A stretch of DNA of 64,000 nt, taken from Pseudomonadota bacterium. Lineage in GTDB: Bacteria; Myxococcota_A; Polyangia; Polyangiales; Polyangiaceae. Below are positions 51,995 to 60,098 of the stretch, one piece after another (position 1 is the first letter of the stretch; each line of letters begins with the position of its first letter). A program made the translations under genes and the position numbers. Location: contig JAEWRL010000177.1 in assembly GCA_023398955.1 (NCBI GenBank), positions 1 through 64,000 of the forward strand, in the 5' to 3' direction. The notes beneath the pieces were generated by a model, which saw only the letters and a program-made list of their open reading frames with translations, was not told where the DNA came from and ran no database searches.

Positions 51995-52042
51995 AGCAGG
52001 CTCCAGTACTGCAACTACCGCGCCGAGTAGCTCTCTACATCT

Positions 52043-52993
52043 ATGGCTCATGTCTTTGCATTCGAACGTCCCGTCGTAGAGCTCATCGAGCGCGTGCGAC
52101 AGCTCCGAGCACTCGCGCAGGAGGATGACCAGCTCACCGGGGAGCTGGGGCGGCTCGAGGAGAAAGCTGCTCTTCTGGCTCGCGAGGTCTTCAGCAACCT
52201 TGCTCCCCTACAGAAGGTTCAGCTCTCACGTCACCCATCAAGACCCTATACGCTGGATTACGTGCGCCGACTCTTCACGGAGTGGGTCGAGCTGCACGGA
52301 GACCGTCGGTTTGCCGACGATCCCGCCATCGTAGCGGGGCTCGCTCGCTACCATGGTCGGAGCGTGGCGATCGTCGGGCACCAGAAAGGTCGCTCTACGA
52401 AGGAGAACGTGCAACGGAACTTTGGAATGCCCAATCCGGAGGGCTACCGCAAGGCGATTCGCCTCTATGAGTTGGCGGAGCGCTTTCAGCTGCCGGTGCT
52501 GACGTTCATCGACACGCCCGGCGCCTATCCCGGGATCGGCGCCGAGGAGAGAGGCCAGAGCGAAGCCATCGCCGCCTGTCTGGAGGTGATGAGCACGCTC
52601 ACGGTTCCCATTGTGAGCACCGTCATCGGGGAAGGAGGGTCCGGCGGCGCCCTCGCGCTCGGAGTGGGGAACCGCGTGCTCGTGCTCGAGTTCGGCTACT
52701 ATTCCGTCATCTCGCCCGAGGGCTGCGCGGCCATTCTCTGGAAGGACGCTTCGCGAACTGCCGAGGCCGCGGCACGGCTCAAAGTGACCGCCCCCCACCT
52801 GCTGGAACTCGGTGCCGTCGATGGCATCGTTCCGGAGCCGCCAGGCGGTGCGCATCAGGATCACGACACGGCAGCCCGCCTGCTCGATCGCGCTGTGTAT
52901 GACGCGCTCGCATCCCTGGATGGCTTGTCTCCGGAAGCGATGCGTGAAGATCGCTATCAACGGTTCCGTAAGCTCGGCGCCTTCATGGCGTGA
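52043..52993 (+). CDS. accA: acetyl-CoA carboxylase, carboxyltransferase alpha subunit
   Basis: 316 aa, the usual length. AccA hallmarks: SRHPSRPYTLDYV, LHGDRRFADDPAIVAGLA, GHQKGRSTKENV, NFGMPNPEGYRKA, TFIDTPGAYPGIGAEERGQ, GEGGSGGALALGVG, and WKDAS. With AccD it moves the carboxyl group from biotin to acetyl-CoA, the first step of fatty acid synthesis. accD, accB and accC are elsewhere. No strong ribosome site before the ATG. Confidence 0.96.
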   Translation: MAHVFAFERPVVELIERVRQLRALAQEDDQLTGELGRLEEKAALLAREVFSNLAPLQKVQLSRHPSRPYTLDYVRRLFTEWVELHGDRRFADDPAIVAGLARYHGRSVAIVGHQKGRSTKENVQRNFGMPNPEGYRKAIRLYELAERFQLPVLTFIDTPGAYPGIGAEERGQSEAIAACLEVMSTLTVPIVSTVIGEGGSGGALALGVGNRVLVLEFGYYSVISPEGCAAILWKDASRTAEAAARLKVTAPHLLELGAVDGIVPEPPGGAHQDHDTAARLLDRAVYDALASLDGLSPEAMREDRYQRFRKLGAFMA

Positions 52994-53266
52994 GGTCACG
53001 GGGTAGCGGCCCAGCTCCCGGTCGCGGTAGTGCCCGGTTGGCTGGTCAGCGCTACGCGTCTCCGACGACTCGGAGCGTTGGAGTATGAAGGAGAGCGGCC
53101 GCAAACCTTGCGTACCTTTACTCGGTACGTTGGCTTGACCCTCTCTGTCGAGCTGGCCTATACCCCCGCGGCCGCCCGAGTAGCGCGTCCGATGCCTGGC
53201 CGTCGGAGCGCAACGGCGAGCCAAACAAACCGCGACGCGCCACACGACCATATCAGGAGGGTCGCC

Positions 53267-54472
53267 ATGACGACTTTGGAAGGCATTCGCTCGATCGAGG
53301 ATCTGGAGCTCAAGGAAAAGCGCGTATTCATCCGCGTCGATTTCAACGTTCCCATCGACAAGAAGACCGGAAGAATCACCGATGACGAGCGCGTCCGCGC
53401 AGCACTACCGACGATTCGGTACGCGGTGGAAGCTGGCGCCAAGGTCATCCTGGCTTCGCATCTTGGCCGGCCCAAGAAGGGCCCTGCCCCTGAGTTCAGC
53501 TTGGAGCCAGTCGGCAAGCACCTGGCGGAGCTCACCGAATGGGACGTGCTCCTGCCCGACGACTGCGTCGGCGACGCCGCGCGCAAGGTCGTTCAGGACA
53601 TGCGTCCCGGCCAGGTATGCCTCCTGGAGAACGTGCGCTTCCATGCCGAGGAAACCAAGAACGATGAAGGCTTCTCCCGGCAGCTCGGGGAGCTCTGCGA
53701 CGTCTACGTGAACGATGCCTTCGGGTCCTCGCACCGTGCCCATTGCTCGACCCACGGCCTTGCCCAACTGAAGAGCGAGCGCGGCATGGGCTACCTCATC
53801 AAGAAGGAGATCGAGTCGCTCGGCAAGGTACTCGCCGATCCCGACAAGCCCTTCGTCGCCATCCTTGGTGGCGCCAAGGTCAGTGACAAAATTGGAGTCA
53901 TCGAGTCGCTGCTCGGCAAATGCCAGGCGCTCTGCATCGGTGGCGCGATGGCGAACACCCTCCTTGCTGCACAGGGGCACGACATGCAGGCCTCACTGGT
54001 AGAGAAGGAAGAGCTGCCCCGCGCACGGAGCTTGCTCGAGCAGGCTTCCCAGCGTGGCGTCAAGGTCCTCCTGCCTACCGACGTGGTGGTGGGCAGCGGC
54101 GTCGATGCGGCCGAGGGAAAGGCAGTCCCGGTGGATGGGGTTCCTGCCGGCACCATGGCGCTGGACATCGGACCGAAGACGGTCGAGACGTTCAGCAGGG
54201 AAGTGAGCGGGGCAAGGACAGTGGTCTGGAACGGCCCCATGGGTCTCTTCGAGAACCCGGCGTTTGCCGCCGGCACGCTGGGTGTCGCACGTGCCTTGGC
54301 TGCTTCGAGTGCTTTTACTGTCGTGGGTGGCGGCGACAGCGCTGCGGCTCTCCGCACGGCCGGCGAGGGGCTCATCGACAAGATTAGCCATGTGTCGACC
54401 GGAGGTGGGGCTTCCCTCGAGCTACTCGAAGGCAAGAAGCTTCCGGGGATCGAGGTCCTGCGTCAGTCGTAA
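53267..54472 (+). CDS. pgk: phosphoglycerate kinase
   Basis: 401 aa from the ATG at 53267, with a perfect AGGAGG at 53255-53260; the frame extends upstream to 53030 but without family sequence. Motifs RVDFNVP, SHLGRPKKG, LLENVRFHAEE, NDAFGSSHRAH, LGGAKVSDKI, GGAMANT, VWNGPMGLFE, and VGGGDSAAAL. It makes ATP from 1,3-bisphosphoglycerate. tpiA follows in the same direction (98 nt), then secG. gap, often the first member of such runs, is not present upstream. Confidence 0.96.
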   Translation: MTTLEGIRSIEDLELKEKRVFIRVDFNVPIDKKTGRITDDERVRAALPTIRYAVEAGAKVILASHLGRPKKGPAPEFSLEPVGKHLAELTEWDVLLPDDCVGDAARKVVQDMRPGQVCLLENVRFHAEETKNDEGFSRQLGELCDVYVNDAFGSSHRAHCSTHGLAQLKSERGMGYLIKKEIESLGKVLADPDKPFVAILGGAKVSDKIGVIESLLGKCQALCIGGAMANTLLAAQGHDMQASLVEKEELPRARSLLEQASQRGVKVLLPTDVVVGSGVDAAEGKAVPVDGVPAGTMALDIGPKTVETFSREVSGARTVVWNGPMGLFENPAFAAGTLGVARALAASSAFTVVGGGDSAAALRTAGEGLIDKISHVSTGGGASLELLEGKKLPGIEVLRQS

Positions 54473-54570
54473 GGTGACCGTCATGCACCGGGCCCGCCTC
54501 CTCCCGCGTCTGGCGAGGAGGCGAAGGTCTCGGCGCTTCGCACAGCAATTCAACACGAAGAGGCAACACA

Positions 54571-55329
54571 GTGGCAGATAAGCGAGTCCCGCTCATTGCG
54601 GGGAACTGGAAGATGTACAAGGGGGGTCAGGCAGGCGTGGAGCTTGCCAAGGGTGTGGCCGCTCACGCGCTGAAGATCGAGGGTGTCGACGTAGTGCTCG
54701 GCGTGCCGAGCATCGTGGTCAAGGCGGTCGCCGATGCTGTGGAAGGATCCAAGGTCGAGGTCGCGGCCCAGAACCTCTATGCAAAAGACGAAGGCGCCTT
54801 CACCGGTGAAATCAGCGCGCCCATGATCGTCGAAGCTGGGGCGAAGTGGGTCATCATCGGACACAGCGAACGGCGCCAGTACTTTGGGGAGACGGACGCT
54901 TCGGTGTGCGAGAAGACCGTTGCTGCCATGGCGGCGGGGCTGCGCCCGATCGTCTGCGTGGGTGAGCTTCTCGAGGAGCGCGAGGCGAACAAGACGCTGG
55001 AGGTTGTTCATCGCCAGTTGGACGCTGTGATGGACGCGCTTGCGAAGCGCCCGGGATACGCCGTGGTCGCCTATGAGCCGGTATGGGCAATTGGAACCGG
55101 CAAGGTGGCCGGGCCCGACCAAGCCCAGGAGGTTCATGCTGCAATCCGGGCGCGCCTGGCCGGCAAGTCCCAAGAGCTGGCAGACGTGACGCGCGTGCTA
55201 TATGGAGGCAGCGTCAAGCCGGACAATGCTGCTGGCCTTATGGCCTGCGCCGATATCGACGGCGCCCTCGTGGGAGGTGCCTCACTCAAGGTTGAGGACT
55301 TCTCCAAGATCATCGACGCCTCCAAGTAA
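54571..55329 (+). CDS. tpiA: triosephosphate isomerase
   Basis: 252 aa, GTG start. IAGNWKMYKGG (Lys), GHSERRQYFGETD (catalytic His), YEPVWAIGTGK (catalytic Glu) and LYGGSVKPDNA, GALVGGASL at the phosphate end. Converts dihydroxyacetone phosphate to glyceraldehyde-3-phosphate in glycolysis. GAAGAGG lies 9-14 nt upstream. Between pgk and secG, 18 nt before secG, so probably cotranscribed. Confidence 0.96.
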   Translation: MADKRVPLIAGNWKMYKGGQAGVELAKGVAAHALKIEGVDVVLGVPSIVVKAVADAVEGSKVEVAAQNLYAKDEGAFTGEISAPMIVEAGAKWVIIGHSERRQYFGETDASVCEKTVAAMAAGLRPIVCVGELLEEREANKTLEVVHRQLDAVMDALAKRPGYAVVAYEPVWAIGTGKVAGPDQAQEVHAAIRARLAGKSQELADVTRVLYGGSVKPDNAAGLMACADIDGALVGGASLKVEDFSKIIDASK

Positions 55330-55347
55330 CATCAACCAGGAACTGTC

Positions 55348-56109
55348 GTGGCCGAGCTCATCGAAACCCCACTCACGGTCGTGCACGTCATCTCGTGCGT
55401 GTTCCTCATCCTCGTGGTGCTCCTCCAACCTGGAAAGAGTGGTGGGCTCGGCGCATTCAGTGGTGCGGCGGCGCAGCAGGTGTTCGGGGGGCGTGGGGCA
55501 GGTAATTTCCTGACGAAGACCACCTGGATCATCGCCGCCGTGTTCTTCATGACGAGCCTCAGCTTGGCCTACCTGTCCTCGACTGGGGATGAGTCTCTCG
55601 AGGCGCTGGCGACGGAGCTCGAGGACGCGGCGCACGCGAGGCGCGCGCCCGACGCGGACGTTCGCGCGCCCGTCAAGTCGGCGGAAGAAGAGGAGGCGGA
55701 GGTCCGCCGCGAGTTGGACGCGATGATGGTAGGGGATGGAGCCAATGACGGCGAGGCTGCGCGTCGGGAGGCCGCCGAAGCGCCGTCCGCCAGCGGTGGA
55801 GCTCCGTCTGGTGCCGCCGCGCCGGATCAGGCGCCAAGGGCCCCCGGCAAAGGGATCATCCCACCGCCCAATCCTGCGACGCAGCCTGTGCAGCCTCGCT
55901 TGGCTCCCGTGCCGGCGCGCCCCGCCGTGCCACCGAACCGTGCTGCGCCGACAACGCAATCCACCCCCGCGGCGCCGGCCGCTCCGCGTGCACAGCCCGT
56001 TCCCGCAGCGCCTGCCACGCCGCGGGCGCCACCCGCTGCTGATCAGACCGCTTCGCCTCAGGGTGCTGTCGCACCGCCCGCTGCCCCCGCCAGCAATCCA
56101 GAGGAATAG
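55348..56109 (+). CDS. secG: preprotein translocase subunit SecG with Pro/Ala-rich tail
   Basis: 253 aa, GTG start. The first 75 residues are SecG: VVHVISCVFLILVVLLQPGKSGGLGAF, FGGRGAGNFLTKTTWIIAAVFF. That gives two helices with the conserved Gly-rich loop. The remaining 170 residues, an acidic start then Pro/Ala/Ser/Thr/Gln repeats (for example AAPAAPRAQPVPAAPATPRAP), are a disordered tail; SecG is usually 70-120 residues. The tail faces either the periplasm or the cytoplasm depending on topology. It follows tpiA by 18 nt, the common tpiA-secG order. Confidence 0.93.
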   Translation: MAELIETPLTVVHVISCVFLILVVLLQPGKSGGLGAFSGAAAQQVFGGRGAGNFLTKTTWIIAAVFFMTSLSLAYLSSTGDESLEALATELEDAAHARRAPDADVRAPVKSAEEEEAEVRRELDAMMVGDGANDGEAARREAAEAPSASGGAPSGAAAPDQAPRAPGKGIIPPPNPATQPVQPRLAPVPARPAVPPNRAAPTTQSTPAAPAAPRAQPVPAAPATPRAPPAADQTASPQGAVAPPAAPASNPEE

Positions 56110-56124
56110 TCTCAGGGTTCCGCC

Positions 56125-57693
56125 GTGGCCCAGCGGCGCAGGAAGGTTTCCGTGCGGCGATTCCCATTCTGCCGCGGCGTAGTGGTGGACCTTGCGGCGG
56201 TGCTTCTCGCGCGGGGCATCGTGTCGGCGGTGGTAGCAAGCAGCGGCTTCATTGCGCTCAGTGACGACGACTTCGCACGTACTGTCATCGCGCAGCGGTT
56301 TGCTCAGACTCCCGCCCTGGATCCCTCTGGAACTAGCTGGTTGCCCGTCCCCTTTTGGGGTGTGGGGATGCTGATGGCCGTTGCGGGATCCACCTGGCAG
56401 GTCGCCCGCGTGGCGGCGGTCTTGGCGGGGCTCCTGGCCTCCGTCCTGACCTGGAGCGCGGCGCGCCTCCTTGGCCTGTCTCGCTCGTCCGCACTGCTAG
56501 GCACTTTGCTCACCCTGGGTTTGCCGCACGCGGCGTTGCTCGGAGTAGCGGCGGTCCCGGACTATCCTACTGCGGCACTCGTGCTCCTCACCGCCGCCAG
56601 CCTCGTGCCAGCCGCGGGCGCCCCTGAGGCAGTACGGTTCAGGCTCCTCGGAGCGGGCAGCCTCTTCTTGGCAACGTTGTCACGCTATGAAGCCTGGCCC
56701 GTGGCGGCCACCTTCGCCCTGGTGGTGATCCATGAGGGAGTCACTGCGCGGGCGCCGCCCGCTGCAGGGCCATCGAGCGGGTCCGAGCCCCGGAAGTCTT
56801 CGTCCGATGCTCCTCGCGCCGGGTTGACGGTGTACTGGTCCTTGGCGGCAGCAGGGCTCGGCGTTCTCGGCCCCACCTTGTGGCTCCTGCATGGGCAGGT
56901 CCGGCACGGCGAGGCGCTCTTCTTCCTCAAGCGTGTTGCGGCCTACGAGGCAGCCCTGGGAGGCCCCGTGTCACCGTGGATCGATCGGGCCCTGGCGGCT
57001 CCCTGGGCTGTCGTGCACTGGCACCCGGGCTTGATGGGCGCGGCCGCTTTGCTGCTGACGGCGGGCCTCGCCCTCCGCATTCCGCTCCGTCACTGGTTCC
57101 GTCCGGCGCTGCTCCTAGGCGCCATCATGGTATTCCTCATCGCCGGTGATCTGCGTGGTGCGGGCGCCACCCACCACGAGGAGCGCAGCTTGCTCCCGCT
57201 GTGGATGGCCGCGTGCCTCTTCTGTGGAGACGTCGTTCTACGACTCGCGCGTCGGTCCTCGCCAGTGCGCTACGGGTTCAGCGCGGCGCTTGCCACTTGG
57301 CTCCTGTTGGCCTGGACGTGGCTCGAGCCGTCGGAGCGCGCGTGGCAACGCTTCGCCCAGCGTGACTCGGAGCTCGCGATCGGCGAAGCAGCTCGCGCCC
57401 TTGTTCGTCCCGGTGAACGACTCTTGATCGATACTCCCGACTATGGCTTCTTCGCCGTCATGGCGGCTTTCGGCTGGCCTTCGGACGCGGCCCCGCTGAG
57501 CGACAACGATCCTCGCGGAAAGCCTCAGCAGAACCCCACGGCGTCCGTTGCTTCTCTTCGCCTCGCCACGGCTGGCGCGCGCTGGCTCGTCGTCCATCGG
57601 ACTCACCGCTCTCTGGCACTGTCGCTTGGGGCTCCTCGTGCTGCCTGCGGCGACTTCACCCTCGTGGACCTCCACCCCCGGTCGGCTCGCTAG
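56125..57693 (+). CDS. GT-C-like multipass membrane protein
   Basis: 522 aa, GTG start, 15 nt after secG, so probably the same transcript. About ten hydrophobic segments. Between TM1 and TM2 is a loop that starts with an acidic pair, ALSDDDFARTVIAQRFA, the position of the catalytic Asp in GT-C (ArnT/Dol-P-Man-type) enzymes. Then LLTLGLPHAALLGVAAVPDYPTAAL and LATLSRYEAWPVAA follow, which recall GT39/83 membrane glycosyltransferases. The soluble C-terminus (about 420-522) is small. A lipid-linked sugar transferase is a reasonable guess, not more. Confidence 0.72.
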   Translation: MAQRRRKVSVRRFPFCRGVVVDLAAVLLARGIVSAVVASSGFIALSDDDFARTVIAQRFAQTPALDPSGTSWLPVPFWGVGMLMAVAGSTWQVARVAAVLAGLLASVLTWSAARLLGLSRSSALLGTLLTLGLPHAALLGVAAVPDYPTAALVLLTAASLVPAAGAPEAVRFRLLGAGSLFLATLSRYEAWPVAATFALVVIHEGVTARAPPAAGPSSGSEPRKSSSDAPRAGLTVYWSLAAAGLGVLGPTLWLLHGQVRHGEALFFLKRVAAYEAALGGPVSPWIDRALAAPWAVVHWHPGLMGAAALLLTAGLALRIPLRHWFRPALLLGAIMVFLIAGDLRGAGATHHEERSLLPLWMAACLFCGDVVLRLARRSSPVRYGFSAALATWLLLAWTWLEPSERAWQRFAQRDSELAIGEAARALVRPGERLLIDTPDYGFFAVMAAFGWPSDAAPLSDNDPRGKPQQNPTASVASLRLATAGARWLVVHRTHRSLALSLGAPRAACGDFTLVDLHPRSAR

Positions 57694-57702
57694 TCCTGCT
57701 CC

Positions 57703-58074
57703 GTGGCCCTGGGCCTGCACCTATTTCGGCCATTCCAGACCCAGGCGTTTAGGATCCCCCCGGTGTTTGCCCGCCTTGGCCTCCGAGCTCTGAACCTCGT
57801 CATGCTCTTTTTTGCCATGCTCGGGTTCTTCTTCGTCCCGCTCGGTGAACGTACAGCATGGGAACACTCCAGGGCCGTTCTCGATACCCCGGCCGCCTCC
57901 GAAGCGTGCCGTGAAGTAGGGCTTGCTGCGCGTCGGCTCGGCGACGCGGTGCTGACAGCATTTCGCGAAGGTCGGTCGGGTCCGCCCAACGCACGCATCG
58001 GCGCTGCCCCCACGCCCTATGCAGTCCCCATGTTCACGGTCCCACACTCGGCACCGTCGGGTCCCAGCGACTGA
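57703..58074 (+). CDS. small membrane protein
   Basis: 123 aa, GTG start, 9 nt after the GT-C-like gene. One membrane helix (about 27-48, LRALNLVMLFFAMLGFFFVPL) and a short helical, then Pro/Ala-rich, soluble end with CREVGLAARRLGDAVLTAFREG. No family recognised. Its position suggests it works with the preceding membrane enzyme. Confidence 0.6.
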   Translation: MALGLHLFRPFQTQAFRIPPVFARLGLRALNLVMLFFAMLGFFFVPLGERTAWEHSRAVLDTPAASEACREVGLAARRLGDAVLTAFREGRSGPPNARIGAAPTPYAVPMFTVPHSAPSGPSD

Positions 58075-58239
58075 GCAGGTCCAGTCGACCAAGACCAAAT
58101 GGCGAGCAACTGAGTGCGTGCCCTGGCCGAGACACCGTCTCCCCTTGCGTATCACGACTCCGGACATTGAACACGGGCCCGGCCCTGGCCGTGCCTTCCA
58201 TTCGATGATACCGTTCGAACCTATAGGAGAGTGGAGACC

Positions 58240-59697
58240 ATGTCAGCGAGCCTTCGTGCTGCCTTGAGCCTTTGTGCTGTACCTTTACTGTTCATGGCCT
58301 GCGATGCGCTGAGCATCCGAGACGCTCGCATGGAAGAGGCAGGCGCTGCGGGAATGGAGGCCCTCGCCGAAAATCGCGGGGCTGCTGGTGCCCCTTTGCC
58401 AGCGGGTGGCGCCCGGAGCTTAGGGGGAATGCCAGGGAATGACGATGGAGGAACGGGCGGCGTCAGTGGCGGGAAGGGGGGTGGGCCTACCTCCGGAGGG
58501 AGACCGGGGACCAGTGGAGCGGAGCCTGGAGAGGGAGGGACGAGTGGCGTCCAAGACGGAGAGGGAGGGACGAGTGGCGTCCAAGACGGAGAGGGAGGGA
58601 GTGGGGCAACGACCAGTCGAGGCGGAACGGGTGGCGCGCCAAGCGATGTCGGTGGTGCCGGCTTGGGGTCGGGTGGCCTCCGGCCTGGAGGTTCTTCCGA
58701 GGGTGGAGGGCACGCCGGCGAATCTGTTGACGGCCCTGAAGGGAGCGCCGGCGGCGGTGGGAAAGCTGGCGGTGGTGAGGAGTCTACGGGCGGCGCCGGA
58801 GAGGCCGCCGGATCTTCCGGGTCAGCAGGAGCCAACTGGCAGACCGACTCGGTCCCCCCGACCGTGCTTAGCGTTCTACCGGCGCCAGATTCCACCGGTG
58901 TTGCATCGAGCACGCCTGTCGCCCTTGAGTTCAGCGAACCTATGAATCGAGAGTCCGTTGAGCAAGCGATCAGCATCTCAGACGTCGATCTGGGGAGTGT
59001 CTCCCTCGAGTGGAATGACGACACTACCGTGCTGACCATCGCTCCATTGGAGGGGTGGTTATATGCGGATGGCACGGATCCGGATCTTGCTCCGGCCATG
59101 AGTTATGTCGTCGGGGTGTCGCCGTTCGCTATGGATCTGGCTGGTAACTTCCTTGCTCATGAATTCAGTAGCACTTTCAGCACGTTGCGGCGCATTACCG
59201 AGACCGTTCATCCTGGCAAAGTTCTGCATTATGATAGCTATACGCAGGTTGCGAATGAGTGCCCGCCTACGGAGAATCTGATCCGAATCGGTTACACCAG
59301 TAGTCGAAGTGCCACTGCCTATCGGTACGGTCTCATTGCGTTCGACAGCACAGTTCTTCCAGACGCTGTGGTAGAAGTCGAACGAGTTGGGCTCATGGTG
59401 ATGCTTCGGTCTGCGTCTACCGATTTCTTCGACACCGGCACCGTCGAGGTGGAAGCGCTTGGCCGTGCGAGCTGGGACGTCGGATCATCCGTGCTGGACG
59501 ATAGCGTGAAGGCGATAGTCGGTACCCTACAGGACCAGTATTCGGTTGCCACACCGGAGCTGGACCTTACCGAGATTGCCAAAGTCTACTGGCCTGACGA
59601 GCACTTCTACCGCATTGCAAGCAGGGACTCACCTGTGGGATCAATGGTGACATATGGGTGCAGGGTCAACTTGACGTTCACCTACGTCATTCCCTAG
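58240..59697 (+). CDS. surface lipoprotein with Gly-rich linker and Big_5-like Ig domain
   Basis: 485 aa from the ATG at 58240 (AGGAGA 9 nt upstream; a GTG at 58231 is too close). Lipobox CAVPLLFMAC, then about 180 residues of Gly/Ser/Thr/Glu linker that includes a 30-bp tandem repeat. Residues about 205-315 form an Ig-like (SbsA/Big_5) domain: TVLSVLPAPDSTGVASSTPV, ALEFSEPMNRESV, and YVVGVSPFAMDLAGNFL. The last 170 residues are beta-rich (YRYGLIAFDSTVLPDAVVEVERVGLMVML), like a DNRLRE or carbohydrate-binding module. An adhesin or surface-display role is likely. The domain half is more AT-rich than the linker. Confidence 0.8.
   Translation: MSASLRAALSLCAVPLLFMACDALSIRDARMEEAGAAGMEALAENRGAAGAPLPAGGARSLGGMPGNDDGGTGGVSGGKGGGPTSGGRPGTSGAEPGEGGTSGVQDGEGGTSGVQDGEGGSGATTSRGGTGGAPSDVGGAGLGSGGLRPGGSSEGGGHAGESVDGPEGSAGGGGKAGGGEESTGGAGEAAGSSGSAGANWQTDSVPPTVLSVLPAPDSTGVASSTPVALEFSEPMNRESVEQAISISDVDLGSVSLEWNDDTTVLTIAPLEGWLYADGTDPDLAPAMSYVVGVSPFAMDLAGNFLAHEFSSTFSTLRRITETVHPGKVLHYDSYTQVANECPPTENLIRIGYTSSRSATAYRYGLIAFDSTVLPDAVVEVERVGLMVMLRSASTDFFDTGTVEVEALGRASWDVGSSVLDDSVKAIVGTLQDQYSVATPELDLTEIAKVYWPDEHFYRIASRDSPVGSMVTYGCRVNLTFTYVIP
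58529..58600. repeat. 30-bp tandem repeat in the lipoprotein linker
   Basis: Two exact copies of a 30-bp unit (58529-58558 and 58559-58588) and the first 12 bases of a third (58589-58600). The unit starts GAGAGGGAGGGACGAG and encodes GEGGTSGVQD. The repeat length is a multiple of three, so copy number can vary without frameshift. Exactness implies recent slippage or expansion. Confidence 0.9.
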
Positions 59698-60098
59698 GTC
59701 TGTTCTGTAGCGCGTATGCTGTAGCGGAATCGATCGCAGTGGGCGAGCGCGATTCGGACGGCCGCGCCGATGTGCGGCTCTCGAGTCTCCCAGGAGTTCA
59801 TCGGCCGCGACGTCCTGCGCTCCATCGCAGAGGCAGTTGGACTTCGTTCAGTCTGCGCATCAGTTGCGCACCATCGTGGGCTCGCCGCTCCACTACATAT
59901 GCGCAGTTTCGCTGGAACTCGGGGTCGTGGCCAGCTGGCTCATCGTCTGCTACCGTTCGCCACCTGGCGAATTGGCGGCGGTCAGGCCGCCGGAAAGCGC
60001 TAGTGTACCGTGTTGCCAGTTACTCTGCGCCTGCGCGCCTCGCGGACCAATCCACGAGGCGAGGACAGAGCTCGAAAGATACTGCTTGGAGGTCTTTG
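59698..60098. other. 401-bp intergenic stretch before the second surface lipoprotein
   Basis: The + strand frame of the following gene is open through here, but the translation is Arg/Ser-rich and without family sequence. A GGAGG sits at 60088-60092. I see no clear promoter or terminator. Confidence 0.4.

Noticed and set aside
58529..58600. Direct repeats considered as a CRISPR array
   Set aside because: Units are adjacent without spacers and code in frame for a Gly-rich linker; no cas genes.
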